64,000 bases of DNA from Prescottella agglutinans (GCF_004011865.1 NZ_RKLP01000001.1:186001-250000); one strand, 5' to 3'; numbered from the stretch's first letter, positions 9,524 to 19,353 are shown. Notes: generated by a model not told the origin, from the sequence alone. Made by a program: numbers and translations.

Positions 9524-11575
9524 TCAGCCGAGGACGTCGGGCATCGGGACGTCCTGCTCGAGGACGTGCTCGGCGAGGAACGACTCGACCACCTGGTACC
9601 AGACCTTGGCGTGCTGCGGGCTGAGCACCCAGTGGTTCTCGTCGGGGAAGTACAGGAACCGGTGATCGGTCTTCCCCTCGGCGTCGGCGGGCAGACCCGA
9701 CTCCGACAGCAACTCGTACCACAGGCGCAGGCCCTCGCCGATCGGCACGCGGTAGTCCTTGTCGCCGTGGATCACCAGCATCGGGGTGACGATGTCGGCG
9801 ACGTACAGGTGCGGCGAGTTCTCGAACGCCATCTCGGGGGTCATCTCGCGCGCCCAGTACCAGGCCGCGTCGGTGGTCGGGGCGAACTGGTCGAGCGCCC
9901 ACAGGCTCGCGTGCGTGACGATCGCCCGGAAGCGGTCGGTGTGCCCGGCGATCCAGTTGGCCATGTACCCGCCGAAGGATCCGCCCATCGCGGCGGTGCG
10001 CTTCGCGTCGATCTCGGGCAGCGCCACCGCCGCGTCGGTGATCGCCATCAGGTCGGTGTAGGGCGCCTTGCCCCACTGGCCCCAGCCGCGCTGGACGAAG
10101 TCCTGGCCGTAGCCGGTGGACAGGGCCGGGTCGGGCAGCAGCACCGCGTACCCCTTGGCGACCAACAGCCACGGGTTCCACCGCCACGACCACGTGTTCC
10201 ACGAGTTGAGGGGTCCGCCGTGCACCCACAGCACGAGCGGCGCCGGGGCGTCGGCGGACGCGGACTCCGGCAGCGCCAGCCACGCCCGCAGCGGCGTACC
10301 GTCGGCGGCCTGCCCGACGACCTCGGTGAGCCGGCCCGGCAGCTGCGGCGACTCGGACGGTGCGCGCAGTGCGGTGACCGCACCGGCGTCGACGCCGGTG
10401 AGCGCGATCCGCACCGGTCGTGGCGGCTGCGCGTACGACGCCTGCAGCGCGTAGACCGTCGCGCCGTCCGGCGCGACCCGCAGGTCGGTGTACGCGGCAT
10501 CGTCGGTGGTGAGCGCAACAGGCCGGTCCCCGGCCAGGTTTCCGCGCAGCACGAAGACCGGCCCGCGGCCGTGATCGTCCGCCGCGAGCAGCAGTCCGTC
10601 GCCGGCGGGCAGCCACGCGACGGCGGTGGGCCAGCGATCCCAGCCGGGCGCGAGATCCTCGATCGCCCCGGTCTCGAAGATGTAGCGGTGCAGCGTGATT
10701 CGGGGAGCATGCTCGGGGTCGCCGTACGCCTCGCGCAGGTACACGACGCTCGTGCCGTCCGGCGCGATCGCGGGACGCATCAGATCGGCGGCGTCGTCGT
10801 CGACGAGCACGGCGCGCTCCCCGGTCGCGATGTCGATGCGCGCCAGGATCGTTCGGCGGGCGCCGAGGACACCGGGCACCACCCACGTGGTGACGACGAA
10901 CGATCCGTCCGCCGCGAGGTCGTAGTCGGCGTCCCGCAGCGCGACGCCCGGCGCCGGCGTCAGGTCGTCGAGCGCGATCTCGCCGTCGACGTCGGTGCCG
11001 CCGGCCAGCAGGTGCGGGACGTCGGGTCCGAGGTCGTGATCCCAGTGCCGCACCGGGTATCCGGTGTGCAGGATCGCCTTCACCTTCTTGTCCCTGCGTT
11101 CGCCGCGGATCCGCTCGTCGTCCTCGGCGGTGCCGGACGCGCCCAGCACGCCCGTGGCGACGACCAGACGTGGCGCCGACCGCGCGGCCCGCACGCCCGA
11201 GATCCCCCCGCCGCGCACGGACACCCGAGCCGCCTCACCGCCGTCCGCCGGCAGCCGCCACAGCGCGTTCGGGGCATCGTCCGACTCGTCCGGAGCGGGG
11301 CGCGACGCGGTGAACAGCACGTCGCCGGTGTCGGTGAACGCGGCCCCGGACTCGCCCTTCGTCCCCCACGTCAACCGCCGCGACGGCCGCTCACCGGTCG
11401 GGTCCAGCTCCCACACCGCCGACACGTACTTGGTGCCGGCGTCGTCGAGTGTCGCCTGCGTGACGATCAGTCGGGTGCCGTCGGGCGACAACTCGAGCCC
11501 GGACAGCCGCGGCAGCGCCAGGTAGTGGTCGAGTTCGTGGAACGGCGTGGCGGGGGTCTGCTGGCTCGAGGTCAC
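9524..11575 (-). CDS. S9 family peptidase (prolyl oligopeptidase-like)
   Basis: A serine peptidase with an N-terminal beta-propeller-like region and a C-terminal alpha/beta-hydrolase domain; 683 aa from the GTG at 11575. The nucleophile is in GGSFGGYMAN (Ser about 533), with Asp in HGDKDYRVP (about 607) and His in DENHWVL (about 648). No signal peptide, so probably cytoplasmic. An upstream GTG at 11599 would add 8 residues. The 11575 start is favoured because its surroundings (TACCAA, 6 nt, GTGACC) parallel those of valS. The gene appears monocistronic, with a palindromic repeat after the stop. Substrate unknown; acylaminoacyl peptidase or dipeptidyl peptidase activity is possible. Confidence 0.88.
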   Translation of the reverse strand: MTSSQQTPATPFHELDHYLALPRLSGLELSPDGTRLIVTQATLDDAGTKYVSAVWELDPTGERPSRRLTWGTKGESGAAFTDTGDVLFTASRPAPDESDDAPNALWRLPADGGEAARVSVRGGGISGVRAARSAPRLVVATGVLGASGTAEDDERIRGERRDKKVKAILHTGYPVRHWDHDLGPDVPHLLAGGTDVDGEIALDDLTPAPGVALRDADYDLAADGSFVVTTWVVPGVLGARRTILARIDIATGERAVLVDDDAADLMRPAIAPDGTSVVYLREAYGDPEHAPRITLHRYIFETGAIEDLAPGWDRWPTAVAWLPAGDGLLLAADDHGRGPVFVLRGNLAGDRPVALTTDDAAYTDLRVAPDGATVYALQASYAQPPRPVRIALTGVDAGAVTALRAPSESPQLPGRLTEVVGQAADGTPLRAWLALPESASADAPAPLVLWVHGGPLNSWNTWSWRWNPWLLVAKGYAVLLPDPALSTGYGQDFVQRGWGQWGKAPYTDLMAITDAAVALPEIDAKRTAAMGGSFGGYMANWIAGHTDRFRAIVTHASLWALDQFAPTTDAAWYWAREMTPEMAFENSPHLYVADIVTPMLVIHGDKDYRVPIGEGLRLWYELLSESGLPADAEGKTDHRFLYFPDENHWVLSPQHAKVWYQVVESFLAEHVLEQDVPMPDVLG

Positions 11576-11637
11576 CCCTGATTGGTACCACGCGGTCACC
11601 CGGCATGACCGGCGTCACGTACCGGACGAGAGTGCGC

Positions 11638-12246
11638 TCAGCGCGGGGTGCGCCACATCTGCCACAGCGTCGGGCCGCCGTTCGGAAGGGCGACCTCGCC
11701 GGTGACCTCGAATCCGAACCGCTCGTAGTACGGGATGTTCGCCTGCTTGCTCGATTCGAGGTACGCGGGTGCCCCCTCCGCGTCGCAGCGCGAGAGCCGC
11801 GAGTTCAACAGCGCCTTGCCGTATCCGCCGCCGCGCCCCGCGGCGGATATCCCGATCGTCGCCAGGTACCAGTGCGGCTCGGTCGGATGCACGGATTCGA
11901 GGGCATGCTCGACCTCGGCGCCCACCCGCATCTGCCGGCCCAGCGCGAACGCGAACACCGGCATGCTCAGGTACGAGCTCAGCGTCGACTGCTTCCACCG
12001 CCCCGGCGGATCCCACATCGCCCCGCCGACGATGACGCCCGCGTCGGACTCCGCCAACTCCGCCCCGCCACCGGCGAGGTGGTGGTACCGGATCTCGGCG
12101 GCGAACATCTTCGCGAGACCCGCGGGCCGCTTCGCGGCGTCCGGCAGGATCCAGCTCATCACCGGGTCGTCGTCGAAGGCCTCCGCGAGCGCGCGCGACA
12201 GCGCAGGGACGTCCGATCGGGTCACTGGCCGCACGACAACACCCAT
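11638..12246 (-). CDS. GNAT family N-acetyltransferase
   Basis: A 202-aa acetyl-CoA-dependent acyltransferase. IRPVT-type N-terminus ([18 protein letters not shown]), acetyl-CoA binding loop near [16 protein letters not shown] (about 133-148), and [13 protein letters not shown] near the C-terminus are GNAT hallmarks. The ATG at 12244-12246 follows TAGTCT after 6 nt, a possible leaderless promoter. It lies 20 nt downstream of the siderophore-binding lipoprotein on the same strand, so read-through is also possible. Substrate not recognisable. Confidence 0.85.
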   Translation of the reverse strand: MGVVVRPVTRSDVPALSRALAEAFDDDPVMSWILPDAAKRPAGLAKMFAAEIRYHHLAGGGAELAESDAGVIVGGAMWDPPGRWKQSTLSSYLSMPVFAFALGRQMRVGAEVEHALESVHPTEPHWYLATIGISAAGRGGGYGKALLNSRLSRCDAEGAPAYLESSKQANIPYYERFGFEVTGEVALPNGGPTLWQMWRTPR

Positions 12247-12252
12247 GCCGCG

Positions 12253-12258
12253 AGACTA
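12253..12258 (-). promoter_or_regulatory. Candidate -10 box before GNAT gene
   Basis: TAGTCT on the minus strand, then 6 nt, then the ATG of the acetyltransferase. This would give a leaderless transcript independent of the upstream lipoprotein gene. Motif-based inference. Confidence 0.4.
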
Positions 12259-12266
12259 CCGACCGA

Positions 12267-13277
12267 TCAGGTCAGAAGGGGCGCGATGCGCGGCGGGATC
12301 TGCTGCAGCGCGTACGGCAGGCTCAGCACCGTGCTCCACGTCATGGCCTCTGCGGCCTCGTCCTCGAGGATGATCGTGCGACCGTCCTTGACGACGTCGA
12401 GCGTCTGGTAGACGGGGGTCTTGTCGAGTTCGGCCCGCAGCTTGTCGCCGAAGCCGCCGCCGGCGTACCAGACGAGCAGGTCGACGTCCGCGAGCGAGAG
12501 CTGTTCGGTGCTGATCTCGGCGAAGTTGGTCTTCCGAAGCTGGTCGGCGACAGGAGGATTCACGAAGCCGAGATCGGTGAAGAACCGCACCTTGGGGTCG
12601 TCGGGGCCGTAGACGCCGAACTGGCCGGGACCCTTGAGCGCGCCCACCAGCACCGTCTTGCCGGCGAACACCGGATTGGCCGCCGCGGTGCCGGCGAACT
12701 GCTTCTCGAGGTCCGACACCAGTTCGGCGGCCTTGTCCTGTCGGCCGAGCGCCTCACCGAGGATTTTCGTCTGGTCCTGCCAGCGCACGCCGTAGTCGGC
12801 GACACCGGCGGGCTGCGCGACGGTCGGGGCGAGCGCCGCGAGCTTGTCGTACTGGCTCTGGGTCAGGCCCGAGTAGGTGCCGACGATCAGGTCGGGGCCC
12901 GCGGTGGCCACCTTCTCGACGTCGATGCCCGTGCTCGCGCTGCCGACTATCGCGGGCTGCGCGCCGCCCAGCAGATCCTGCGCCCACGGCCACACCGCAT
13001 TCGGGTAGTTGCCGTACCAGTCGAAGACGCCGACCGGAACCGCGCCGAGCGCGAGCAGGGCGTCCTGGTCGTTGTATCCGACGCTCACGACCCGCTGCGG
13101 GTCGGCGGGCACGGTGGTCTGTCCGTACTTGTGCGCGATCGTCGCACCGTCCGCCCCGGAACCGCCGGAGCCCGAGTCGCTGCTGCATGCGGCCGCGAAG
13201 GCCAGCAGCGCACCCGCGCTGCCGATCAGGAACCCGCGGCGCGAGAATTCACCGGCTCGCGACTGGAGATCACCCAT
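12267..13277 (-). CDS. Iron-siderophore ABC transporter substrate-binding lipoprotein
   Basis: Periplasmic-binding-protein-fold lipoprotein (336 aa, FecB/BtuF class) that would capture a ferric siderophore outside the membrane. The ATG at 13275-13277 is preferred to an upstream in-frame start because the signal begins here: SRRGFLIGS (twin-arginine-like) then LLAFAAAC, a lipobox with Cys31. [20 protein letters not shown] and [14 protein letters not shown] are typical of iron-siderophore binding proteins. No permease or ATPase gene is adjacent, so it is an orphan binding protein here. An IdeR-like palindrome 38 nt upstream suggests iron repression. Confidence 0.9.
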   Translation of the reverse strand: MGDLQSRAGEFSRRGFLIGSAGALLAFAAACSSDSGSGGSGADGATIAHKYGQTTVPADPQRVVSVGYNDQDALLALGAVPVGVFDWYGNYPNAVWPWAQDLLGGAQPAIVGSASTGIDVEKVATAGPDLIVGTYSGLTQSQYDKLAALAPTVAQPAGVADYGVRWQDQTKILGEALGRQDKAAELVSDLEKQFAGTAAANPVFAGKTVLVGALKGPGQFGVYGPDDPKVRFFTDLGFVNPPVADQLRKTNFAEISTEQLSLADVDLLVWYAGGGFGDKLRAELDKTPVYQTLDVVKDGRTIILEDEAAEAMTWSTVLSLPYALQQIPPRIAPLLT

Positions 13278-13314
13278 CGTCAGGACCCTTCGTTCGTGGT
13301 GACGTCGGACAGAG

Positions 13315-13336
13315 AAGGTAAGGCTAGCCGACCTTA
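13315..13336 (-). promoter_or_regulatory. Putative IdeR/DtxR iron box
   Basis: Nested dyad: AAGGT (13315-13319) and ACCTT (13331-13335) flank the palindrome GGCTAGCC (13322-13329). By hand it matches about 13 of 19 positions of the remembered IdeR consensus TTAGGTTAGGCTAACCTAA. It lies 38-59 nt upstream of the siderophore-binding lipoprotein and 60-80 nt upstream of the divergent oxidoreductase gene. Confidence 0.65.
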
Positions 13337-13395
13337 CCCGCCCGTTCGGTGCGTCGGTCCGTGCGGACCCCGCCGAACGGGGCCAGTATGGGTTC

Positions 13396-15708
13396 ATGAC
13401 ACGTCAGGGTCCCCGCGAAGACATCGACGAGAACGGCCTCGTCGTCACCCCCGCCAAGGACTACGCGGCCGGCGTTCCGGCCGTGCTCGTGTCCCTCGAA
13501 CGGGCCGTCGAACAGATGGGACTCGCCCGCACCGCCCGCACGCTCACCCGCCTCAACCAGCGGCACGGGTTCGACTGCCCCGGATGCGCGTGGCCCGAGA
13601 CGCCCGGCCACCGCAAGCCCGCCGAGTTCTGCGAGAACGGGGCCAAGGCCGTCGCCGAGGAGGCCACGCTGCGGACCGTGACGCCGGAGTTCTTCGCGGC
13701 GCACCCGATCGCGGAACTGGCCGACCACACCGACTACTGGCTGGGCCAGCAGGGCCGGCTGACGCACCCGATGGTGCTGCGCCCCGGCAGCGACCGCTAC
13801 GAGCCGATCGAGTGGGACGACGCGTACCGGCTGATCGCCGACCACCTGCAGGACCTCGAAACTCCCGACGAGGCCGTCTTCTACACCTCGGGACGGACCA
13901 GCAACGAGGCGGCGTTCCTGTACCAGTTGATGATTCGCAGCTTCGGCACCAACAACATGCCGGACTGCTCCAACATGTGCCACGAGTCGTCGGGCAGCGC
14001 ACTGACCGAGGCCATCGGGATCGGCAAGGGGTCGGTGTCCGTGCCCGACCTCGAGCAGGCCGACCTGATCCTGATCGCGGGCCAGAACCCCGGGACGAAC
14101 CACCCGCGGATGCTCTCGACGCTCGAGAAGGCCAAGGCCAACGGGGCCCGGATCATCGCGATCAACCCGCTCCCAGAGGCGGGGTTGCGCCGGTTCAAGG
14201 ATCCGCAGAAGGTGGGCGGCGTGCTGGGGCACGGCGTGGACATCGCCGACGAGTTCCTGCAGATCCGACTCGGCGGCGACATGGCGCTGTTCCAGGGGCT
14301 GGGGCGACTGCTCCTCGAAGCCGAGGACCGGGCACCGGGCACCGTCGTCGACCGTGCCTTCGTCGACGCGCACTGTGCCGGCTTCGACGACTACGCCGCC
14401 CACGTGCGCGGCGTCGACCTCGACACGGTCGTCGCGGCCACCGGTCTGACGATGCGGCAACTCGACGAGACCGCCCGCGCCCTGATCGAGTCGCAGCGGA
14501 CCGTCACCTGCTGGGCGATGGGCCTGACCCAGCAGGCGCACGCCGTCGCGACCATCCAGGAAGCGACGAACCTGCTGCTGATGCGGGGCATGATCGGCAA
14601 GCCCGGCGCCGGCGTGTGCCCGGTCCGCGGCCACTCCAACGTCCAGGGCGACCGGACGATGGGCATCTGGGAGAAGATGCCCGAGGAGTTCCTCGCCGCC
14701 CTCGACGCCGAGTTCTCCATCGAGAGTCCCCGCCGGCACGGATGGGACACCGTCGACGCGATCCGCGCGATGCGCGACGGTCGCGCCCGCGTGTTCATGG
14801 CGATGGGCGGCAACTTCGTGTCCGCGACCCCCGACACCGCCACCACCGAGCAGGCGCTGCGCAACTGCGAACTGACCGTGCAGGTCTCGACGAAACTCAA
14901 CCGCAGCCACGTCGTGCACGGGCGCACCGCCCTCATCCTCCCCACCCTCGGCCGCACCGACCTCGACGTCCAGGCCACCGGAAAACAGCTTGTGTCGGTG
15001 GAGGATTCGATGTCGATGGTGCACCTGTCGCGCGGTCGGCTGACGCCCGTCAGCGCGCACCTGCGCAGCGAGGTCGCGATCGTCTGCCAGCTCGCCCGGG
15101 ACTTGCTCGGCGTCGACCACCCGGTGCCGTGGGCGCAGTTCGAGGGCGACTACGACCTGATCCGGGACTCCATCTCGCGCGTCGTGCCCGGCTGCGAGAA
15201 CTACAACACCCGCGTCCGTCGACCCGACGGCTTCCAGTTGCCGCATCCGCCGCGCGACTCACGGGAGTTCCGCACGCACACCGGGAAGGCCAATTTCGCG
15301 GTCAACCCGCTCGAGTGGGTGCCGACCCCGCCCGGACGGCTGATCCTGCAGACGCTGCGCAGCCACGACCAGTACAACACCACGATCTACGGCCTCGACG
15401 ACCGCTATCGCGGCGTCAAGAACGGCCGCAAGGTGGTGTTCGTCAACGCGGCCGACGTCGCCGACCTGGGTCTGCGCGACGGCCAGCTCGTCGACGTCGT
15501 CTCCGAGTGGGGCACCGCCGACGGCGCCGTCGAGGAACGCCGGGTCCACGGCTTCCGGGTGGTCGAGTACAACACCCCCCGCGGGAACGCGGCCGCCTAC
15601 TACCCGGAGACCAACCCGCTCGTGCCGCTCGATCACGTTGCCGCCAAGTCGAACACCCCGGTGTCGAAGGCGATCGTCGTGCGGTTGGAACCGGCCGGGG
15701 ACCACTGA
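13396..15708 (+). CDS. FdhF/YdeP family molybdopterin oxidoreductase
   Basis: A 770-aa bis-molybdopterin oxidoreductase of the YdeP group (formate-dehydrogenase-alpha-like). It carries the YdeP-type DCPGCAWPE motif near residues 60-68. It lacks the N-terminal 4Fe-4S cysteine pattern of true formate dehydrogenases. Cofactor-binding segments include [16 protein letters not shown], the SNMCHESSG active-site region, [12 protein letters not shown] and [13 protein letters not shown]. The physiological substrate of this group is not firmly known; acid-resistance and formate-related roles have been proposed. The ATG at 13396 has no clear ribosome-binding site, but CAGTAT lies 6 nt upstream, possibly leaderless. 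The stop overlaps the fdhD ATG (TGATG). Confidence 0.9.
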   Translation: MTRQGPREDIDENGLVVTPAKDYAAGVPAVLVSLERAVEQMGLARTARTLTRLNQRHGFDCPGCAWPETPGHRKPAEFCENGAKAVAEEATLRTVTPEFFAAHPIAELADHTDYWLGQQGRLTHPMVLRPGSDRYEPIEWDDAYRLIADHLQDLETPDEAVFYTSGRTSNEAAFLYQLMIRSFGTNNMPDCSNMCHESSGSALTEAIGIGKGSVSVPDLEQADLILIAGQNPGTNHPRMLSTLEKAKANGARIIAINPLPEAGLRRFKDPQKVGGVLGHGVDIADEFLQIRLGGDMALFQGLGRLLLEAEDRAPGTVVDRAFVDAHCAGFDDYAAHVRGVDLDTVVAATGLTMRQLDETARALIESQRTVTCWAMGLTQQAHAVATIQEATNLLLMRGMIGKPGAGVCPVRGHSNVQGDRTMGIWEKMPEEFLAALDAEFSIESPRRHGWDTVDAIRAMRDGRARVFMAMGGNFVSATPDTATTEQALRNCELTVQVSTKLNRSHVVHGRTALILPTLGRTDLDVQATGKQLVSVEDSMSMVHLSRGRLTPVSAHLRSEVAIVCQLARDLLGVDHPVPWAQFEGDYDLIRDSISRVVPGCENYNTRVRRPDGFQLPHPPRDSREFRTHTGKANFAVNPLEWVPTPPGRLILQTLRSHDQYNTTIYGLDDRYRGVKNGRKVVFVNAADVADLGLRDGQLVDVVSEWGTADGAVEERRVHGFRVVEYNTPRGNAAAYYPETNPLVPLDHVAAKSNTPVSKAIVVRLEPAGDH

Positions 15709-16532
15709 TGGGCCGGGTCACCGCCCGCCGCCCCGTCCTGCGGATCACCCCGGACGGCACCCGGCGGCGCCCCGACACGCTGGCCGTGGAGGAGCCGCTC
15801 GAGATTCGCCTGGGCGGGCGCGCCCTCACGGTCACGATGCGGACCCCCGGCAACGACATCGACCTGGTCCACGGATTCCTGCTGACCGAGGGGATCGTCC
15901 ACTCCCCCGACGACGTCACCGCCGTCCGGTACTGCGACGGCGTCGACGCCGACGGCGCGAACACCTACAACGTCCTCGACGTCCAGCTCGCCGCCGACGT
16001 GCCCGATCCGGGCAATCGCGGCCGCCGCGAGTTCCTGACGACGTCGGCGTGCGGCGTGTGCGGCAAGGCCTCGCTCGACGAGGTCGCGGTACGCAGCAGG
16101 TTCTCGCTGTCGGACAGCGCGCTCGAGGTCACGGCCGCGGCGCTGTCGTCGATGCCACCGACCCTGCGCCGCAGCCAACGGGTCTTCGACGCGACCGGCG
16201 GGCTCCACGCCGCCGGACTGTTCACCGCCGACGGCGCGCTGCTCGCGCTCCGCGAGGACGTCGGCCGCCACAACGCGGTCGACAAGGTCCTCGGGTGGGC
16301 GCTCACCGCGCACCGCATCCCGCTGTCGAACTCGGTCCTCATCGTCAGCGGCCGCGCGTCGTTCGAACTGGCGCAGAAGGCCACGATGGCCGGGATCCCG
16401 GTCCTCGGGGCGGTGTCGGCGCCGTCGTCGCTCGCCGTCGATCTGGCGCGCGACCGCGGCATGACCCTCGTCGGATTCCTGCGCGGCGACACCATGAACG
16501 TGTACGCCGGCGAGCACCGCATCAAGGCCTGA
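15708..16532 (+). CDS. fdhD: Formate dehydrogenase accessory sulfurtransferase FdhD
   Basis: FdhD passes sulfur from a cysteine desulfurase to the molybdenum cofactor of formate-dehydrogenase-type enzymes. The 274 aa include the essential TSACGVCGK loop with two cysteines, [10 protein letters not shown] near the N-terminus, and [14 protein letters not shown]. The ATG (15708-15710) overlaps the stop of the YdeP-type oxidoreductase, so the two are coupled and the enzyme is the obvious client. It ends 22 nt before a convergent lipase gene; no terminator hairpin is evident between them. Confidence 0.95.
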   Translation: MGRVTARRPVLRITPDGTRRRPDTLAVEEPLEIRLGGRALTVTMRTPGNDIDLVHGFLLTEGIVHSPDDVTAVRYCDGVDADGANTYNVLDVQLAADVPDPGNRGRREFLTTSACGVCGKASLDEVAVRSRFSLSDSALEVTAAALSSMPPTLRRSQRVFDATGGLHAAGLFTADGALLALREDVGRHNAVDKVLGWALTAHRIPLSNSVLIVSGRASFELAQKATMAGIPVLGAVSAPSSLAVDLARDRGMTLVGFLRGDTMNVYAGEHRIKA

Positions 16533-16554
16533 TCCCGGGAACCGTCGGGCCGTT

Positions 16555-17757
16555 CTAGCAGAGACCCGCCGGCGTCTCCCCCGCCTGCAGCGCGCGGAAG
16601 AACTGCTCCGCGTCGTCGAACGACTGCGGCACCGCGGAGCGATGATCGGCACCCTCGTACGTCTTGTAGGCGACCGCGGACCCGTTGCCGCACAGCGACT
16701 GCACCAACGCCTTGCTGCCGGGCTCGGCGATGAGCGTGTCGGCGGTGCCCTGCAGCACCAGCGTCGGGACCGTCAGCGTCAGCTGCCCCGGGGCCTGCTT
16801 CTTCAGATAGGTCACGAGCTTGTCGATGTCGGCGCCGGGCGCGAACGCCTTGTCGACCGGGACGGATCCGATCACGTCGCGGATCTGCGCGACGCACCCG
16901 TTGCGGGCGGCGGTCAGCAGCGGCTTCGACTCCGGGGTGACATACGAGTCGGCGTCGATCGACGGGTCGGCCGCCTCGGCGCCCAGCACGATCAGCGGCA
17001 GGAACGCGAGCGCGGGAGCAACCTCCGGCGTCCCGGCCGCGAGGTACTGCGGCGTGGCACTCGTGTCGTTGCCCGGCGCGATCGCCACCGCGCCACGCAG
17101 GTCGAGTTCGGGTGCGCGCGCAGCGCCCTGCGCCGCCGTGAACAGCGCCGCATGACCGCCCTGGCTGTGCCCCATCGCGTACCACTGGTCGCCGATCGAA
17201 CCGTCGAGCGCGCGGCTGGCGCGCACGATGTCGACCACTGCGTTCGCCTCCGTCCCGCCGTCCATGTACGGGTGACCGCCCGGCGTGCCCAGGCCGACGT
17301 AGTCGGTCTGCACCACGACGTAGCCGTCCGCGACGTAGCGGTCCAGCGTCTGGTCGACCCCGCCGAGGTAGTCGTGGGCCGGCCCGTCCGGAGTGTCGTT
17401 CGAGGGCGCACAGATGTCGGAGACGCCGGTGGTGCCGTGCGCCCAGCTGATCACCGGCCAGCCGCCCTCGGGCGCGGGGGTCCGGGGAATCGACACCGAG
17501 CCGGACACGACGACCGGGTCACCCTGCGCATTCTGCGACACGTACGTGACGAGCTCGCTGCGTCCGGCACTCGGCAGCAGCGGAGCACCGCGCAGTTCCT
17601 GGCTCGACAGCAGCTGACCCGGCTCGAGCGCGACGGCCCGATCCGACTCGGACTCTCCGTTGCTGCAGCCCGCGGCCACCAGCGCGACCGTCGTCGCCGT
17701 GACGGCGGCGAGGACACCCGCGCGCCGAGCACCGCCGTGGTTCGTCAGCGAGAACAC
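16555..17757 (-). CDS. Secreted lipase / alpha-beta hydrolase lipoprotein
   Basis: A 400-aa secretory-lipase-type hydrolase. The GTG at 17755-17757 is chosen because GGAGG lies 7 nt upstream; the frame opens 9 codons earlier. A signal sequence ends in VALVAAGC (lipobox, Cys31), so it is probably a membrane-anchored lipoprotein outside the cell. ISWAHGTTGVSDICAPSN, YVVVQTDYVGLGTPG and the nucleophile elbow GHSQGGHAA match the secretory lipase family, as do TLVLQGTADTLIA (Asp) and GADHRSA (His). It is divergent from the TetR gene at 17828, which may control it. A related lipase starts at 63172. Confidence 0.88.
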   Translation of the reverse strand: MFSLTNHGGARRAGVLAAVTATTVALVAAGCSNGESESDRAVALEPGQLLSSQELRGAPLLPSAGRSELVTYVSQNAQGDPVVVSGSVSIPRTPAPEGGWPVISWAHGTTGVSDICAPSNDTPDGPAHDYLGGVDQTLDRYVADGYVVVQTDYVGLGTPGGHPYMDGGTEANAVVDIVRASRALDGSIGDQWYAMGHSQGGHAALFTAAQGAARAPELDLRGAVAIAPGNDTSATPQYLAAGTPEVAPALAFLPLIVLGAEAADPSIDADSYVTPESKPLLTAARNGCVAQIRDVIGSVPVDKAFAPGADIDKLVTYLKKQAPGQLTLTVPTLVLQGTADTLIAEPGSKALVQSLCGNGSAVAYKTYEGADHRSAVPQSFDDAEQFFRALQAGETPAGLC

Positions 17758-17814
17758 CTGAACACCTCCAAAATTAAGATACATGTCTCAGACCGGAGAA
17801 CATAGCGCATTCAG

Positions 17815-17820
17815 TACCCT
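17815..17820 (+). promoter_or_regulatory. Candidate -10 box for leaderless TetR gene
   Basis: TACCCT followed by 7 nt and an ATG (17828). This supports the shorter start of the TetR gene and a leaderless transcript. Inference from motif spacing. Confidence 0.45.
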
Positions 17821-17827
17821 TGCCGAC

Positions 17828-18466
17828 ATGAACTCCCCGAACGGTCGCGAGACGATCCTCCACGTTGCCGAGCGTCTCATCGCCGAGCGCGGGCTGCACG
17901 GGGTCTCCGCCCGGGAGATCGTGAGAACCGCTGGGCAGCGGAACAATTCGGCCATCACCTACCACTTCGGGTCGTGGGACGGCCTCCTCGAGGCGGTGTG
18001 GCTGGCACACATCGGGAACGTCAACGCGGTGCGTGCAGAGATGCTCGACGCGATCGACGCCGACACCCCGGACCGGCTCGCCGCGCTGGTCGGCGCCTAC
18101 ATCCACCCCTTCGTCGCGGAGATCGGCGCGCACTCACCGTCCTTCTGGGCGCGCTTCAACGAGCAGTGGCTGACCGGCGTCCACATGGACTTCGTCAGCA
18201 CGCCGACGGCGCTGGTTCCCGACGATCCGAGGTACCCCAAGGTCGGTGGCATGACGCTGCTCAAGGACCTGTTCGCGGGCATCGGCGGGGAACTGACCCA
18301 CGTCGACGAGAGCCTGCGCCCCCGCCGGGTCGCACTGATGGCCCGGTTCGTGGTCGCGGGGATGGCGTCGTGGGAGCGCGAGGCCACGACCGGCACGCCG
18401 CTCGATCTCGCATCGTTCGAGAGCGAACTGACGACCCTCTCGATCGCGCTGCTGCGCGCCCCGTGA
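17828..18466 (+). CDS. TetR family transcriptional regulator
   Basis: DNA-binding repressor, 212 aa from the ATG at 17828. The helix-turn-helix spans about residues 8-53 (TILHVAERLIAERGLHGVSA, then NNSAITYHFGSWDGLLEAVW). An upstream ATG at 17783 would add 15 residues, but it overlaps the promoter of the divergent lipase, and the 17828 start has a TACCCT hexamer 7 nt before it. It is divergent from the lipase and immediately upstream of an IclR regulator (4-nt gap). Ligand unknown. The lipase is the likeliest target by position. Confidence 0.85.
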   Translation: MNSPNGRETILHVAERLIAERGLHGVSAREIVRTAGQRNNSAITYHFGSWDGLLEAVWLAHIGNVNAVRAEMLDAIDADTPDRLAALVGAYIHPFVAEIGAHSPSFWARFNEQWLTGVHMDFVSTPTALVPDDPRYPKVGGMTLLKDLFAGIGGELTHVDESLRPRRVALMARFVVAGMASWEREATTGTPLDLASFESELTTLSIALLRAP

Positions 18467-18470
18467 TCCG

Positions 18471-19253
18471 ATGACCACCCCGTCGCCCTCCGACCGGCAG
18501 ATCCCGAACACCGTGCTGGGCAAGGTGGTCACGGTGCTCGACGCCTTCACCGCCGACGATCACTGGGTCGGGTTCACCGAGTTGGTCCATCGCACCGGAC
18601 TGAACAAGACCACCCTGCACCGACTCCTCGCCGAACTGGTCGCGACCCGGCTGATCGATCGCACCCCGCGCGGGTACCGCCTGGGCCGGCACCTGTTCGA
18701 ACTGGGGATGCGCGCGTCGGTCGAGCGAGGCCTGATCGAGGTCGCCACCCCCTTTCTGGAGGATCTCCGGGAGCGGACCCGCGAAACCGTGCACCTGGGC
18801 GTCCTCGAGGGCGACGAGGTCGTCTACGTCGCGAAGATCGGCGGCCACCGGCAGGCCGAATCACCGTCCCGAATCGGCGGCCGGATGCCCTTGTACTGCA
18901 CCGCCATCGGCAAGGCCATGCTCGCCCACTCGGCAAGCGAACTGAAGACGCGCACGCTCGCCGGCCCCCTCCCGCGGCGCACCCCGCGCACCATCACCGT
19001 CCCCGGAATCCTGGCCCGGCAACTCGACGCCGTCGCCGAGTCGGGCGTGTCCTTCGAGTACGAGGAATCCGCCGTCGGGATCGTCTGCGTCGCCGCCGCG
19101 ATCCTCGACGCCGACGACCGGCCGCTCGCCGGCGTCAGCGTGACGGGGCCCGCCACCCGCTTCCGTCCCGAGGCCCACGCCAACCAGGTCCGCGCCGCGG
19201 CCGCGGGTATCGCGGCCACTCTCGCTCGGCGGGACAACTTGCGGCAGGACTAG
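18471..19253 (+). CDS. IclR family transcriptional regulator
   Basis: 260-aa regulator with an N-terminal winged HTH (about 15-75: VVTVLDAFTADDHWVGFTEL, NKTTLHRLLAELVATRLI) and a C-terminal effector domain (ETVHLGVLEGDEVVYVAK, PLYCTAIGKAMLA, EESAVGIVCVAAAI). The ATG is 4 nt after the TetR stop, so the two regulators may be cotranscribed. It lies directly upstream of hsaE-hsaG-hsaF on the same strand. IclR proteins commonly control adjacent aromatic or steroid catabolic genes, and a perfect palindrome follows its stop codon. Control of hsaEGF is therefore inferred, not shown. Confidence 0.9.
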   Translation: MTTPSPSDRQIPNTVLGKVVTVLDAFTADDHWVGFTELVHRTGLNKTTLHRLLAELVATRLIDRTPRGYRLGRHLFELGMRASVERGLIEVATPFLEDLRERTRETVHLGVLEGDEVVYVAKIGGHRQAESPSRIGGRMPLYCTAIGKAMLAHSASELKTRTLAGPLPRRTPRTITVPGILARQLDAVAESGVSFEYEESAVGIVCVAAAILDADDRPLAGVSVTGPATRFRPEAHANQVRAAAAGIAATLARRDNLRQD

Positions 19254-19267
19254 GCCTCAGCAGGTAG

Positions 19268-19284
19268 GTTTCGCTCAGCGAAAC
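19268..19284. promoter_or_regulatory. 17-bp palindrome, candidate IclR operator
   Basis: GTTTCGCT-C-AGCGAAAC, perfect arms of 8 bp around one base, 15 nt after the iclR stop and about 70 nt before the hsaE ATG. The length and symmetry suit an IclR-type dimer site. No other copy was noticed in the window. Confidence 0.65.
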
Positions 19285-19353
19285 TGATTGCTCGCGCTGG
19301 ACGGGAACCGTCCCGCACAGTCCTTACAAGCACAACCCACGACAAGGACATCC

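Noticed and set aside
6647-11581. 1644-codon plus-strand open frame opposite valS and the S9 peptidase
   Set aside because: It spans two well-supported minus-strand genes and the palindrome between them; the translation is typical high-GC shadow sequence.
13131-15707. Upstream extension of the fdhD frame
   Set aside because: It overlaps the YdeP-type gene in another frame; FdhD similarity starts only at the ATG at 15708.
19268-19284. ClgR site near the clp locus
   Set aside because: The CGCT/AGCG halves are spaced by one base, not as in the ClgR motif I recall, and the site belongs to the hsaE promoter, not clpP1.
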